A stretch of 64,000 nucleotides of DNA from Scheffersomyces stipitis CBS 6054 (lineage: Eukaryota; Ascomycota; Pichiomycetes; Serinales; Debaryomycetaceae): positions 1,116,001 to 1,180,000 of the forward strand of contig NC_009045.1 of the NCBI RefSeq assembly GCF_000209165.1, given 5' to 3'. This document shows positions 9,721 to 18,650 of this stretch, in pieces; the first letter of the stretch is position 1, and each line of letters opens with the position of its first letter. The notes beneath the pieces were generated by a model. It was not told the DNA's origin. It worked only from the letters and a program-made list of their open reading frames with translations, and did no database searches. A program made the position numbers and the translations under genes.

Positions 9721-12291
9721 TTGAAAAGAATATCAGTGCTGGACAAATGGGCAAAGCCAAAGGGAATTTCCGATATTTGAAAGTAAGGCGATTGTCGACT
9801 CTATGATCTAAATTTAGGTATTGGGAAAATCAAAAAAAAGGAATTCGATGAAAAGATCCTAGTTATTCAGATTCAAACAATTCTGTCAATTCTGTCAAGT
9901 ATACTATGAGATCACTGGTGGTGCTCTGCCATGAAAGATTCTTTGGTTCGTTCTGAATTCACCAAGAAGAAATAGAGTTTAAATTCTATTTGTATAAAAC
10001 TTCGCAGTTGACACTCTCTAGCAAGACGCAGATCACAAGTGGCTGGGGTGTCAGCTGTAGAGAAGTTTCTGTGTTTGCAAAAACGATCAATGTGGAAGTA
10101 GAAAAGCTGATATTTCAGGTTAATGAAGTATGTTTACAAATCGGCTGTATAGGGCATTTACATCACGTGAAAACATCGAAATCGGTGTATGCAGGCGCTG
10201 GATGGAATTGTACCATTGTCAGTATGGCACCAATATGGATAGCCAGATTTGCTGGATTGTCTTGGGTGAATTGCGCTGGTTGCTTGGTCTATTGTTCGAA
10301 TGAACGTCTGCAAGCTGCACCAAGTGCTTGTGGCCCCCAGTCTTTTGTATTGCGGCAGTTGACCATTATTCTTTGTTAACTATGCAAGGTGAGAATTGTA
10401 TGAGAGAAAATTGCGCCATGACTGATTTAGGGTTTATGATATGATTCTCAATTTACGATTCCTGGTATACGATTGGTCATTTGTGCTTACTCTACTTTAT
10501 AATACTTTTGTCTGTGGCTGCTAGCAAATGTCTTACGTTTACTAATTATTGCGCTGAATAGGGAACTGAAAAGTCTGAAACTAAAACTAGACGTGCGGAA
10601 ATAGATTACAATATCCAAGATCTTGGACGGTGGGGGAAACCGAATCAGACATACAACAGTCCAACAAAAGTGCCCTCTTCTACTGTGTATAACAGAATCC
10701 TACGGTGGGAAGCCCGGGGGTGCAAATAATTAGTTATCGCACTTGGAGCTCCAGAGAAGGCTGTACGGAGATTTGAAGTGGAACTCGAAATGACCAATGA
10801 AACTGACGGGATCACTATTTGCTGTGAAGTCAATGACTCCGAAAATTCGTATATCTTTCCACATGGACGGAAAGACTTCCTACACCGTTCTTAATCGTTA
10901 ACCCCACCAAAGTTACTGAAAGGGGTGATTCCGAGTCTCAGAAATAGGGAGATCCCCACAAACAGTCTATTTCCGGAGTTTGTGAGATGTGGAACCTACG
11001 GAGATACTGCGTAGAGATAGAGGATAAGAGATTTCAAAGAGTGGAGACGGAGGATTGTAGGTGAAAGAATCGGGTGGCAGGAGATACGAATGGTGAACAG
11101 AGGGTGGGCGATATGGAGATGCTAGAAGAGACAATTCTAATTCTCGTAAGCTCGTAGAATGAAAGGATCAGCCTTTATTTTACTAAGTTCGTAGTAATGC
11201 TTTGGCTTCCGGGATTTCAGGGTAAAAGTTTATCCGCAAGTCAGCAGCGTTCAATCCACCATTCTCCAATCCACCGTTCTCCTTGGTGAGAGTAGGCGTA
11301 GTCAAAAGTAGATTAGAACATTAGCTGCGAAAGATTTAATTGCAAATTGCGTTTATGTCCCCGACAAATTTCAGAGCCAGACGGGATATCCCCAGATTTT
11401 GGACACACATTTTTGTGCCAACTCTGACAAATTGTCCTTGACAAGATGAATACTGCCTACATTATTTTCTTGTCTGACCCTGCCTTTCCTGTCGTGTCTT
11501 TGGGTGTAACTTCTACAATTGAGAGAAGGTAGAGTAGATATTGTGGGGATACGATCTCTTGGAGGGACGCAATGGAAAAAGACAGACACAGAAAAAAGGT
11601 GGAAATAGAGAGATGCAGTGTCTGGGCAAAAAGTTGTCCCTTTTGTGATGCTGCTGCGAAATTTTCTGTCTGCGCGGGGCCCGACAGTGGGCCAACCCCA
11701 CAACAGCTGTTCAGACACTAACCGTGCCAGTGGGATCATTACCACGATTATCAACCCATTCTTGAGAAGGTTCCTTTGGACCAGAACGGTCATGGCAGTC
11801 AAACAATCCAGCTGGCTGGCGGCTCGCTGGCGTGAGCTCCCTGGGCCTAAACTGTAACGATCAAGACAATGTAACCCCCTAATCTGCAAATTGCAATCCA
11901 CAATCTCTGCCTGAAGACATTTGGCACTCAGTCACGTCTACAATGTCTGGCCTGAGATTCGGTCGAGGAACCGTCCAGCTGGCTCGACCCCATTATTATG
12001 GAAGGTATTTTCTCAGTGTATCAGCTTATGTCAGCAGCATGGAATGATCGTGTCTCGGCCTCGGACTTTTCCTGTAACACACAGACACGGGAAAGTCGCT
12101 AGTATTCCATCCCGGGCTTTTGGGCAGGCCGAGCAGAGTGGAATTTGTCCAAGACGCCGACTCTACATACCGTGTCTGTCTGAGATCTACTGAGTGACGC
12201 TGGGACGCCAGGGGCTCATGGCAGATAGGATCAGATTCAGACAGAGCATCAGCATCAAACTCAGACTGAGACTCACAACCAGACACGGTCG

Positions 12292-12318
12292 CAGACTCAG
12301 ACTCAGACTCAGACTCGG
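12292..12318. repeat. CAGACT hexamer microsatellite
   Basis: About four head-to-tail copies of CAGACT end in a degenerate copy, with scattered related copies just upstream (about 12228-12275). The array lies in the promoter region of the ATO gene. The opposite strand reads as a Ser-Glu repeat in a chance ORF. Confidence 0.7.
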
Positions 12319-12637
12319 ACATTGTCTGTACCAAGGCTGAAATCGTTCTGGTTCGGAGCAGCGTTTTTAGGGATCATTTACCCCACGAAAAGAGCTCGGA
12401 CTTGGCGGTCCACTCGTGGTGGCAACAAATGGGAAGCCCACTGTGACGCTGCCAGACCAAAGTGCCAGATATCATATCTGCTATGACATAATTGAAGAGG
12501 GCAGACCGGTGAAACAAAAATGTCTGTACCAACCAGGAAATGTTTAACACCATACAGGGCTGGTTCTGGCGATATTGGTGCGATATTTTCTGATCATGGG
12601 TTATTAGCGACGTTCCCAGCGCTGCATATGTGCCCGG

Positions 12638-12645
12638 TCACGTGA
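12638..12645. promoter_or_regulatory. TCACGTGA E-box upstream of the ATO gene
   Basis: This perfect palindromic TCACGTGA is the core recognised by Cbf1/Pho4-type basic helix-loop-helix factors. It lies about 460 bases upstream of the ATO start codon. Binding is not shown by the sequence alone. Confidence 0.4.
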
Positions 12646-12914
12646 TATCTAAACTCCCAGCAGCCGACAAAAATAAACCGAACAAAAAAAGTGTCGGCAG
12701 CAGATGGAAGCCCCGCTGGCACGCAGGATTGCCCTAGCAAAGTCCGGAGCAGCAGACATTTTCCGTCGCATCAATTTTTTTTCTGCGTTTTTTGTAATTT
12801 TCGCAGACACAAATGAGCTCACTCAACATTTCGAGATGTACTCATGCCACCACAAAGGTAAATTCCACGACAGGATTTAACCGTACAGTAAACGAGAGCT
12901 GTGTCTGACTCTAC

Positions 12915-12922
12915 TATATATA
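12915..12922 (+). promoter_or_regulatory. TATA box of the ATO-family gene
   Basis: TATATATA lies about 185 bases upstream of the ATG at 13105, just after a GTGTCTG motif. Position and sequence fit the core promoter of a strongly regulated yeast gene. Confidence 0.5.
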
Positions 12923-13104
12923 GCTGGGGCAGAATCTCCAGGTCAGAAAAAACTGAACAATTTTTCCATAGTTGAGACTTTTCACTTTCCACGTTTCTAG
13001 TCAAACTGTCTATTGGCCTTGTGATATCATCGATATACATTAATTTATCACTAATAACCTCCCCTTCACTACAAAACCAATCTACAGTCACTTACTGAAT
13101 AAAA

Positions 13105-13929
13105 ATGTCTGCCGACTTAGAAAACCAAATTCCGCAAGAGCACAAGTTGGTTGTTGAAGACTCCAACACCCCAGTGGGTCTTTCTGGCAACGACGAGGGC
13201 CACAACATCACCAAGGTTGTCACTGAGGGTGACTACATCACCTTCGGTAACGAAAGATACTTGAGATCCGAGTTGGTCCAAGCCTTTGGTGGTTCTCTTA
13301 ACCCCGGTTTGTCTCCTCCACCCAAGCATGACTTTGCCAACCCAGCTCCTTTGGGTTTGTCTGGTTTCGCTTTGACCACCTTCGTGTTGTCGTTGATCAA
13401 CTGTGAAGCTAGAGGCGTCACCATCCCCAACATTGTCGTTGGTTTGGCCTTCTTTTACGGAGGTGCTGCCCAGCTTATTGCTGGTATGTTCGAGATCGCT
13501 GTTGGAAACACCTTTGGTGGTGTCGCTTTGTCTTCGTATGGTGGTTTCTGGGGTTCCTGGGCTGCTATCCAGGTCGACAGCTTCGGTATCGTAGAAGCTT
13601 ATGGTACTGACACCACCCAGTTGAGATATGCCGTTGGTATCTTCTTGGTTGGTTGGTTTATCTTCACCTTCTTTATGATGTTGATGACCTTGAAATCTAC
13701 TGTCGCCTTCTTCTCCATATTCTTCTTCCTTTCGATTACATTCTTACTTTTGGCAATTGCTGAATTCAAAGACTCCACTTCTGTCAAGAAGGCTGCTGGT
13801 GTCTTTGGTGTCATCACTGCCTTTGCTGCCTGGTACAACGCCTACGCCGGTATTGCCAATGAACAGAACTCGTACATTGTCATCAAGGCTATCCCACTCC
13901 CAGACTTGCAAGACCGTAAGAGAAAGTAA
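13105..13929 (+). CDS. Acetate/ammonium transporter, ATO (GPR1/FUN34/YaaH) family
   Basis: This 274-residue plasma-membrane protein belongs to the AceTr family, which includes Ato1-3 (Ady2), Yarrowia Gpr1 and bacterial SatP. These move acetate and are linked to ammonium export. The family signature NPAPLGL is at residues 79-85, just before the first of about six membrane helices. The hydrophilic N-terminus (1-75) and short charged C-terminus (DRKRK) are typical. Codon use is strongly biased (TTG, GGT, GTC), indicating high expression. The start is the only plausible ATG, with A at -3. Candida species carry many ATO paralogues, so I do not assign a number. The unusually long upstream region suggests regulation by carbon source or pH. 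Confidence 0.92.
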   Translation: MSADLENQIPQEHKLVVEDSNTPVGLSGNDEGHNITKVVTEGDYITFGNERYLRSELVQAFGGSLNPGLSPPPKHDFANPAPLGLSGFALTTFVLSLINCEARGVTIPNIVVGLAFFYGGAAQLIAGMFEIAVGNTFGGVALSSYGGFWGSWAAIQVDSFGIVEAYGTDTTQLRYAVGIFLVGWFIFTFFMMLMTLKSTVAFFSIFFFLSITFLLLAIAEFKDSTSVKKAAGVFGVITAFAAWYNAYAGIANEQNSYIVIKAIPLPDLQDRKRK

Positions 13930-15937
13930 GCTATAATGCTTGCAAAAGAATCCCCCCCTCCATAAACTATCCTGATATTTGCGGTGGATCCGTATTTATC
14001 GTGTAACGTTCCCTTTTTTTTATTGATGATGTCCCCCCCCCTCCCCCTAATGTTTTTTTTACAGTTCCCCCTATATTTATTTAATTAAAATAGTAATGAC
14101 AATCTAAGTGTAGACGGTAGAGTATAATTGGAAGAGAGTAGAGAATATTACAAAATTGAAGCTTCAGAAGGGCAGCTTCACAAGGGCTTGAGAAATTGAA
14201 GATTGAATGACAAGAGATAAGATTTTCAGGAAAAAGATGAACGTTTTCGTAATTTTGAAATAAGTATCTGTTCAGGGTCACCTGAGTCATTTTTAGGTAT
14301 AACAAATAGCTTAAAGCTTGTATCTTGTTTACATTCTCTGTCTTTTCATCTTGTCACCTTCCTTTTCAACAAAACGATTTTTCAGTTTAATACTAGACAT
14401 TTTCTACCAGACAGTTTCCATCTTAATTGTGAACACATGCAACGAAATGGATCTTCTTACTATAAGAGTGTTGTCCACCGCCTTGACTATTGAAATTAGC
14501 TATTGCAACTACTCAATTCTACACTTTTCACAAATTAGCATGGTCCACAGTCTCAAATTTCAAATCCACACTCTAAACTTTAACTAAACATCTATTTACA
14601 CTTCACCCGTCTAAATTGAACAGACATTACTGGAATAGTGGGAAATTGTCTGCTGGAGCGAGCCGATCGTTCCTGATAGTTTATAGTCTTGAACTCGTCA
14701 TACATCGGTGTTTACCATTCCTAGTGGTCTGCCCATATATTCACAGGAAAATGACCTCACTTTTGGCTCTGCTGATTTTTTCAGGCACCAAAAAGGACTT
14801 CTAGGCGAGTAAACAAACAAGAAAATCGAGAACAAGCTCGCCAGATGTCTGAGACGATGACTTTGTAGTCCCGTGTCTGACAGGTAAGGGCTCAAATTTT
14901 GCTGAAAGCCAATGACGTGGTTAAGGATAAACAGCTTGGTGGGTGAGTCCACTGCAGAATTTGCACCCATTCAGGCGCATTTCATGTTTTTGGCTTATAG
15001 CACGCAGCAACTCAAAACTGACCGCTCATGCGGACATTTCGCTGAAAGTGACAGCTTGGAGAGTCTGTGTCTGGCAAGCGGTTTGTTTCTATGTCTGTCT
15101 GTCCGTGTGTCATCTGGGACACTCCGGACCGACTGGCTGATGTAGCCACACTAACAATGCAACATAACCGATGTGCGAATATCGGCGAATAGTTCAGACA
15201 CGGACGAGTGTCGGCAGCACACCTGTCAGCTCTGACAGGCAAGAATCCGACACCAGCGTACAGCTGCAACTGGGAATTGTCTGCTGTTCGTTACAGACAT
15301 TTGTAGGGAATCTTCCGGAGCTATAGAGCCTTGAGCAATAGGTGCCAAAATCACCATCAGAAAACTTAGTTAACCAGTTAGAAAACGCAAAACCAATGTC
15401 CACTCACAGAAGACTTGCAATTGTACTTTTCAGTCCAATTTGCAATTATCAATTTTGCCTAGCTTCCAATTCCCATTGCAGTTACTTTTAAATAGCATTT
15501 TATTTCCTATTAAATATATACTGTAAGAGAGACAGACAATTCTAAGTTTGTCATTTACAAGAGCCATCTTTCGATGCCTACTAAATGTTGGATCTCTCAC
15601 CTTGACTATCCAAAGTTTGCTGTTCAATTGGAGTGGTGAACTTTGAAAATGTCATATGAATTATGTAGAATTATGCAGATCTTCAGCTTCATCTGCCAAC
15701 TGAGATCTTTAGATCTTCATCAACTTAACCAGCTTCCCTTTTAATATTCCATTTTCTTCATTTTCAATTTTATAACCTCTTATCATTTCTTCGTTTCATG
15801 TCATATTTTTCTCGTTGTCTCTTGGTTTCGCCAACCTCAATTCTCAAACAATTCCAGTACTATTGACTCTGAATTCGTATCATTTTACAATCATCTAGGA
15901 AACCTGTTCCGTATTGTCCTATGCCTACCAAACATGT
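13930..15937. other. Intergenic region between the ATO gene and PEX22 (convergent)
   Basis: This 2 kb stretch joins two 3' ends, so it need not hold promoters, yet it is long. Near the ATO stop it has cytosine runs (14030-14048 and a shorter one near 13953). Further right it has three more CAGACAC/GTGTCTG motifs (14873, 15067, 15195) like those upstream of the ATO gene. ORFs here are short and start at TTG or have random composition. A non-coding RNA is possible, but I could not recognise one. Confidence 0.5.
14030..14048 (+). repeat. Poly-C tract in the ATO 3' flank
   Basis: A run of about nine cytosines, one T and then about five more cytosines forms an almost pure pyrimidine/C tract shortly after the ATO stop codon. 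A shorter CCCCCCC run lies about 80 bases upstream. Such tracts are unusual in this AT-rich DNA. Length may be unreliable in sequencing. Confidence 0.6.
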
Positions 15938-16504
15938 CTAGTTAAATATGGGACGCACCTTCAGGTAGATGTCCTCGCTGTTCTGATCCATGTTTACAAT
16001 GGTCTTGATAAAATTGTTCAAGTCCTTGGACAAGTTCATGAAAGACAATCCCAAATCATCGGAACAAATCAACAACATGTCCGGCTTCAAATTCTTCAAC
16101 ACCTGGACATAGCCCTGGATGTTCAGACACTTGAGCAACTTGAAGTTGGGCATAATTCCCGACTTCAGAGGATCAAGATTATACGTCACGTCGTCCTCCA
16201 GCAAATTGGGAGGTAAGATAAAAATCATATTTTCGTTGTTGATGAGAATCTCGTTGAGTGGAAGCTTCAGATTGAGAATCGAATGTGATAACGTCAACGC
16301 TATCGATTTGTTGCCGTACTTTTTGGCTACACTCCCCTCGATGGCCTCGCTCACTTTGCCACTTCTCTCGCGAATTCGTTCATCCTCCTGGCTATACAAC
16401 TGGTATATTTGGTACCCTATAGTAACTACAGAAGTGGCCACTACGGCTGCTAACCACAACTTGGGGTTGGATCTGGATCCACCAGCCGGCAATTTTGGAG
16501 CCAT
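15938..16504 (-). CDS. PEX22: Peroxisomal membrane anchor Pex22
   Basis: Pex22 anchors the ubiquitin-conjugating enzyme Pex4 on the peroxisome surface, where Pex4 ubiquitinates the import receptor Pex5 for recycling. The 188-residue protein has a short basic N-terminus, one membrane segment (about 14-33, LWLAAVVATSVVTIGYQIYQ) and a cytosolic domain. That domain's pattern (SIALTLSHSIL, LPLNEIL, NMIFILPP, then LLICSDDLGLSFMNL) matches Pex22 of other yeasts as I remember it. Sequence conservation in this family is low, so the call rests on topology, size and these blocks. The open frame extends to a GTG at 16513, but the ATG at 16502-16504 is the first real start. The neighbouring AMO1 is also a peroxisome-associated gene. 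Confidence 0.75.
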   Translation of the reverse strand: MAPKLPAGGSRSNPKLWLAAVVATSVVTIGYQIYQLYSQEDERIRERSGKVSEAIEGSVAKKYGNKSIALTLSHSILNLKLPLNEILINNENMIFILPPNLLEDDVTYNLDPLKSGIMPNFKLLKCLNIQGYVQVLKNLKPDMLLICSDDLGLSFMNLSKDLNNFIKTIVNMDQNSEDIYLKVRPIFN

Positions 16505-16656
16505 AATAAACACACAATTGTCAGTTTCAGAAGTTGCTCTATCACAACACTCTTACACAAATTCTATATGTTTTGATGAAAATTGATCTCTAGATATCTC
16601 TCCATATAAATAAATTTTGGAAAATTGGTTGGGTTACAACTACCGAGGATTAGTGT

Positions 16657-16664
16657 CACGTGAT
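16657..16664. promoter_or_regulatory. TCACGTGA box 1, PEX22/AMO1 interval
   Basis: This perfect TCACGTGA palindrome lies about 150 bases upstream of the PEX22 ATG, the first of three such boxes in 460 bases. It is a candidate site for a Cbf1/Pho4-like factor. Confidence 0.4.
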
Positions 16665-16935
16665 CTGTTACATAGTCGGTTGGCCCATTCTCGGTACCCC
16701 CGAATCACTCAGCCCAACATTTTCACCTTCTCCACACTCTACTCCTAGAAGATAAGGGATCGTTATCAGTTGGCGTATGGGTTGCAAAGTTACTGGTAAC
16801 AATCTGAGACTCTGTAAAGCTGCTCTGGAAGACTCGGTCTCCGCCGCTTCGCTGTACGTTTTGGTTTCTCCGTCGTTCTCGTCCCACATAAAGCCGAGGA
16901 ACACGAGAAGATTATTACCAGATTTCAAGAAACGG

Positions 16936-16943
16936 TCACGTGA
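16936..16943. promoter_or_regulatory. TCACGTGA box 2, PEX22/AMO1 interval
   Basis: This second perfect TCACGTGA palindrome lies about 430 bases upstream of the PEX22 ATG. Confidence 0.4.
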
Positions 16944-17105
16944 CTGATTATACGACCACTATTCTCGAGTTGAATTGGGATGTTAGATGTTCACTTGCCC
17001 ACTGGAGGATGTGGAACGATTTGGCTTCCCGTGGCTGACGTGACTTGGCATATGATATTTCTATTTGTTTGAAAATATGGGGTATAATATGTCAATTGAA
17101 GAAAG

Positions 17106-17112
17106 TCACGTG
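17106..17112. promoter_or_regulatory. TCACGTG box 3, PEX22/AMO1 interval
   Basis: This third CACGTG core, with a T on the 5' side, lies just upstream of the short direct repeat at 17133-17159. Confidence 0.35.
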
Positions 17113-17132
17113 CGTAATCTGTTCAAGTGGAG

Positions 17133-17159
17133 TGGAGTAGCATAGAATGGAGTAGCATA
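17133..17159 (+). repeat. Short direct repeat, two copies of TGGAGTAGCATA
   Basis: The 12-base unit TGGAGTAGCATA occurs at 17133-17144 and again at 17148-17159, a 15-base period. It may be a replication-slippage product or a paired protein-binding site. Confidence 0.6.
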
Positions 17160-18543
17160 AAAGAATGGCAGTAGAGGTTAGCACAAAAGTGAGCGAGAGT
17201 AGAGGGTCGGTAGAAGAAGCTGACTATGGAATTCAGCTACTGGTGAAAAATGGCTTCAGCACGGGAGGAAAGCTCGGTCTCATGTAGCTTCCTAATTGGG
17301 ACGAGAGACGAGAGACAAAGATCGAGCTTTTGTCTGGATTTCAGAGAATAGAGGCGTTTTACCAAGCAGTATGAGCTGAGTTTGGTGGGTCTGTATTTGT
17401 ACTTGGTTTTGCACCTCTTTTACACATTTCGTGTACACATAGAGCCAAGTATAGAAATGTATTGGGCCATCTTTGTCGGCTTGAAAAAAGCGCATTTAGA
17501 TGCGCGTTGTCGTTTTGGAGCTGAGAGATGCTATGGAGAGAAAGTACGAAAAGTACTCCTCAATTGTCTTTTGACTACTTCTATTGGGTGGCACAAAGTC
17601 AGCTTGTCCGAGTAAGAGTCAATGAGTAAGGGTGAATGAGAAGAATAACGACATTAATGTTCTTAGTCGGAATCGGCGTGGCTATACTTTCTCTATGAAC
17701 GTTTCCTTAGTAGCCTAACTATTACCTAACTATTACGTTTGTTTCATGCTGTTTTTGCATTCTGAGACCGCAGCAGAAGGCATTCGAGTCCGCAGTCCTT
17801 CATGCCGTCTCCCCAGACTTTATGCCGTGCAGTTCAGCAAGAAATGTGCCATTATTGGCCTGCTAGACATTTAAAAGTCGCCAGAGCGCAAGCGCAACTT
17901 CCTAATGGAGCCGGAAATTCGACAGCGCGGGAAGTTAGGCTGTCCCAGCAGCAGCTTCAGCTACAAGCCAGTCCATAGAGAAATAGCAAGGGCCAGTGGC
18001 CAAAGGACAAGAGAACGGCAGTTGTGAGGCACTTGGTAATTTCCCCTCAAGGCAGAACAGGCAGTGGATCCAGCTACCCACGTAGATCCGGCCAATAGAA
18101 TTGCGCTCCCACCTCATCTCATCTCAGCTATCTGGCTTAATCTCTTTATCACTCTGAGCAACAATATTTTTCCAGCCAATAATGCGAGTCCAGCCAAATT
18201 ACAAAATGACAAACCAAACCCACGATAATTAGCGAAGCCAGTTCAGGTCAATAATTCCACTTATCTAGCCTCTATCGGTAAAGTAAGCAGCAATCACCAC
18301 GCAATAAGAATACTATCAGCCGTTAGCACGTTATTGGGCCAGGATTCGCTTTCCCACCGAAACCACATTCCTGTTTGGGAAGGCCTTAGCGCAGCAATGC
18401 CGAATCGAGTAACTCGAACAGACCGATAAAGCTATCGGTTCCCCCAACTACCATTCCTTCACATTTAGTTGTCTTATCCAGAATTAGGTGTATTATTGTA
18501 GTACAACCAGATCTATCGATCGCAGATTGCGCCCGGAAAATAC

Positions 18544-18550
18544 TATATAA
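18544..18550 (+). promoter_or_regulatory. TATA box of AMO1
   Basis: TATATAA lies about 105 bases upstream of the AMO1 ATG (18651), a usual core promoter spacing in yeasts. Confidence 0.5.
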
Positions 18551-18650
18551 GTTGGCGTTACTCCCGACTGTTTACTCGAACAACTTTTTTTCACCATTCT
18601 CTCTCATCTACCTCACTCCGGAAATTTTTCACTTTAGATCCGAACACAGA

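Larger units (their letters stand above)
9721..13104. other. 3.4 kb gene-free region between DBF2 and the ATO transporter
   Basis: No ORF here has both an ATG start and yeast-like codon use. Those of 129 and 176 codons at 9990 and 11901 start at TTG or GTG and look random. The right half is relatively GC-rich and crowded with CAGACAC/GTGTCTG motifs (eight copies between 11583 and 12907). It also has a CAGACT microsatellite (12292-12318), a TCACGTGA box (12638-12645) and a TATA element (12915-12922). It is most simply a long, heavily regulated promoter of the divergent DBF2/ATO pair, possibly with non-coding transcripts. Confidence 0.6.
16505..18650. other. Divergent promoter region between PEX22 and AMO1
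   Basis: This 2.1 kb region separates two genes transcribed outward. It contains three TCACGTG boxes (16657-16664, 16936-16943, 17106-17112), a 15-base-period direct repeat near 17133-17159 and a TATATAA element (18544-18550) before AMO1. ORFs of 60-86 codons inside show no family resemblance. The size suggests complex control, as expected for a nitrogen-source-regulated amine oxidase. Confidence 0.55.

Noticed and set aside
9990..10379. 129-codon ORF in the DBF2-ATO spacer
   Set aside because: It begins at TTG, has no ATG near its start, and has random composition without biased codons.
11371..11901. 176-codon minus-strand ORF
   Set aside because: It begins at GTG and has no recognisable domain, in a motif-rich promoter region.
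12026..12334. Minus-strand ORF with a Ser-Glu repeat
   Set aside because: The Ser-Glu run is only the translation of the CAGACT microsatellite.
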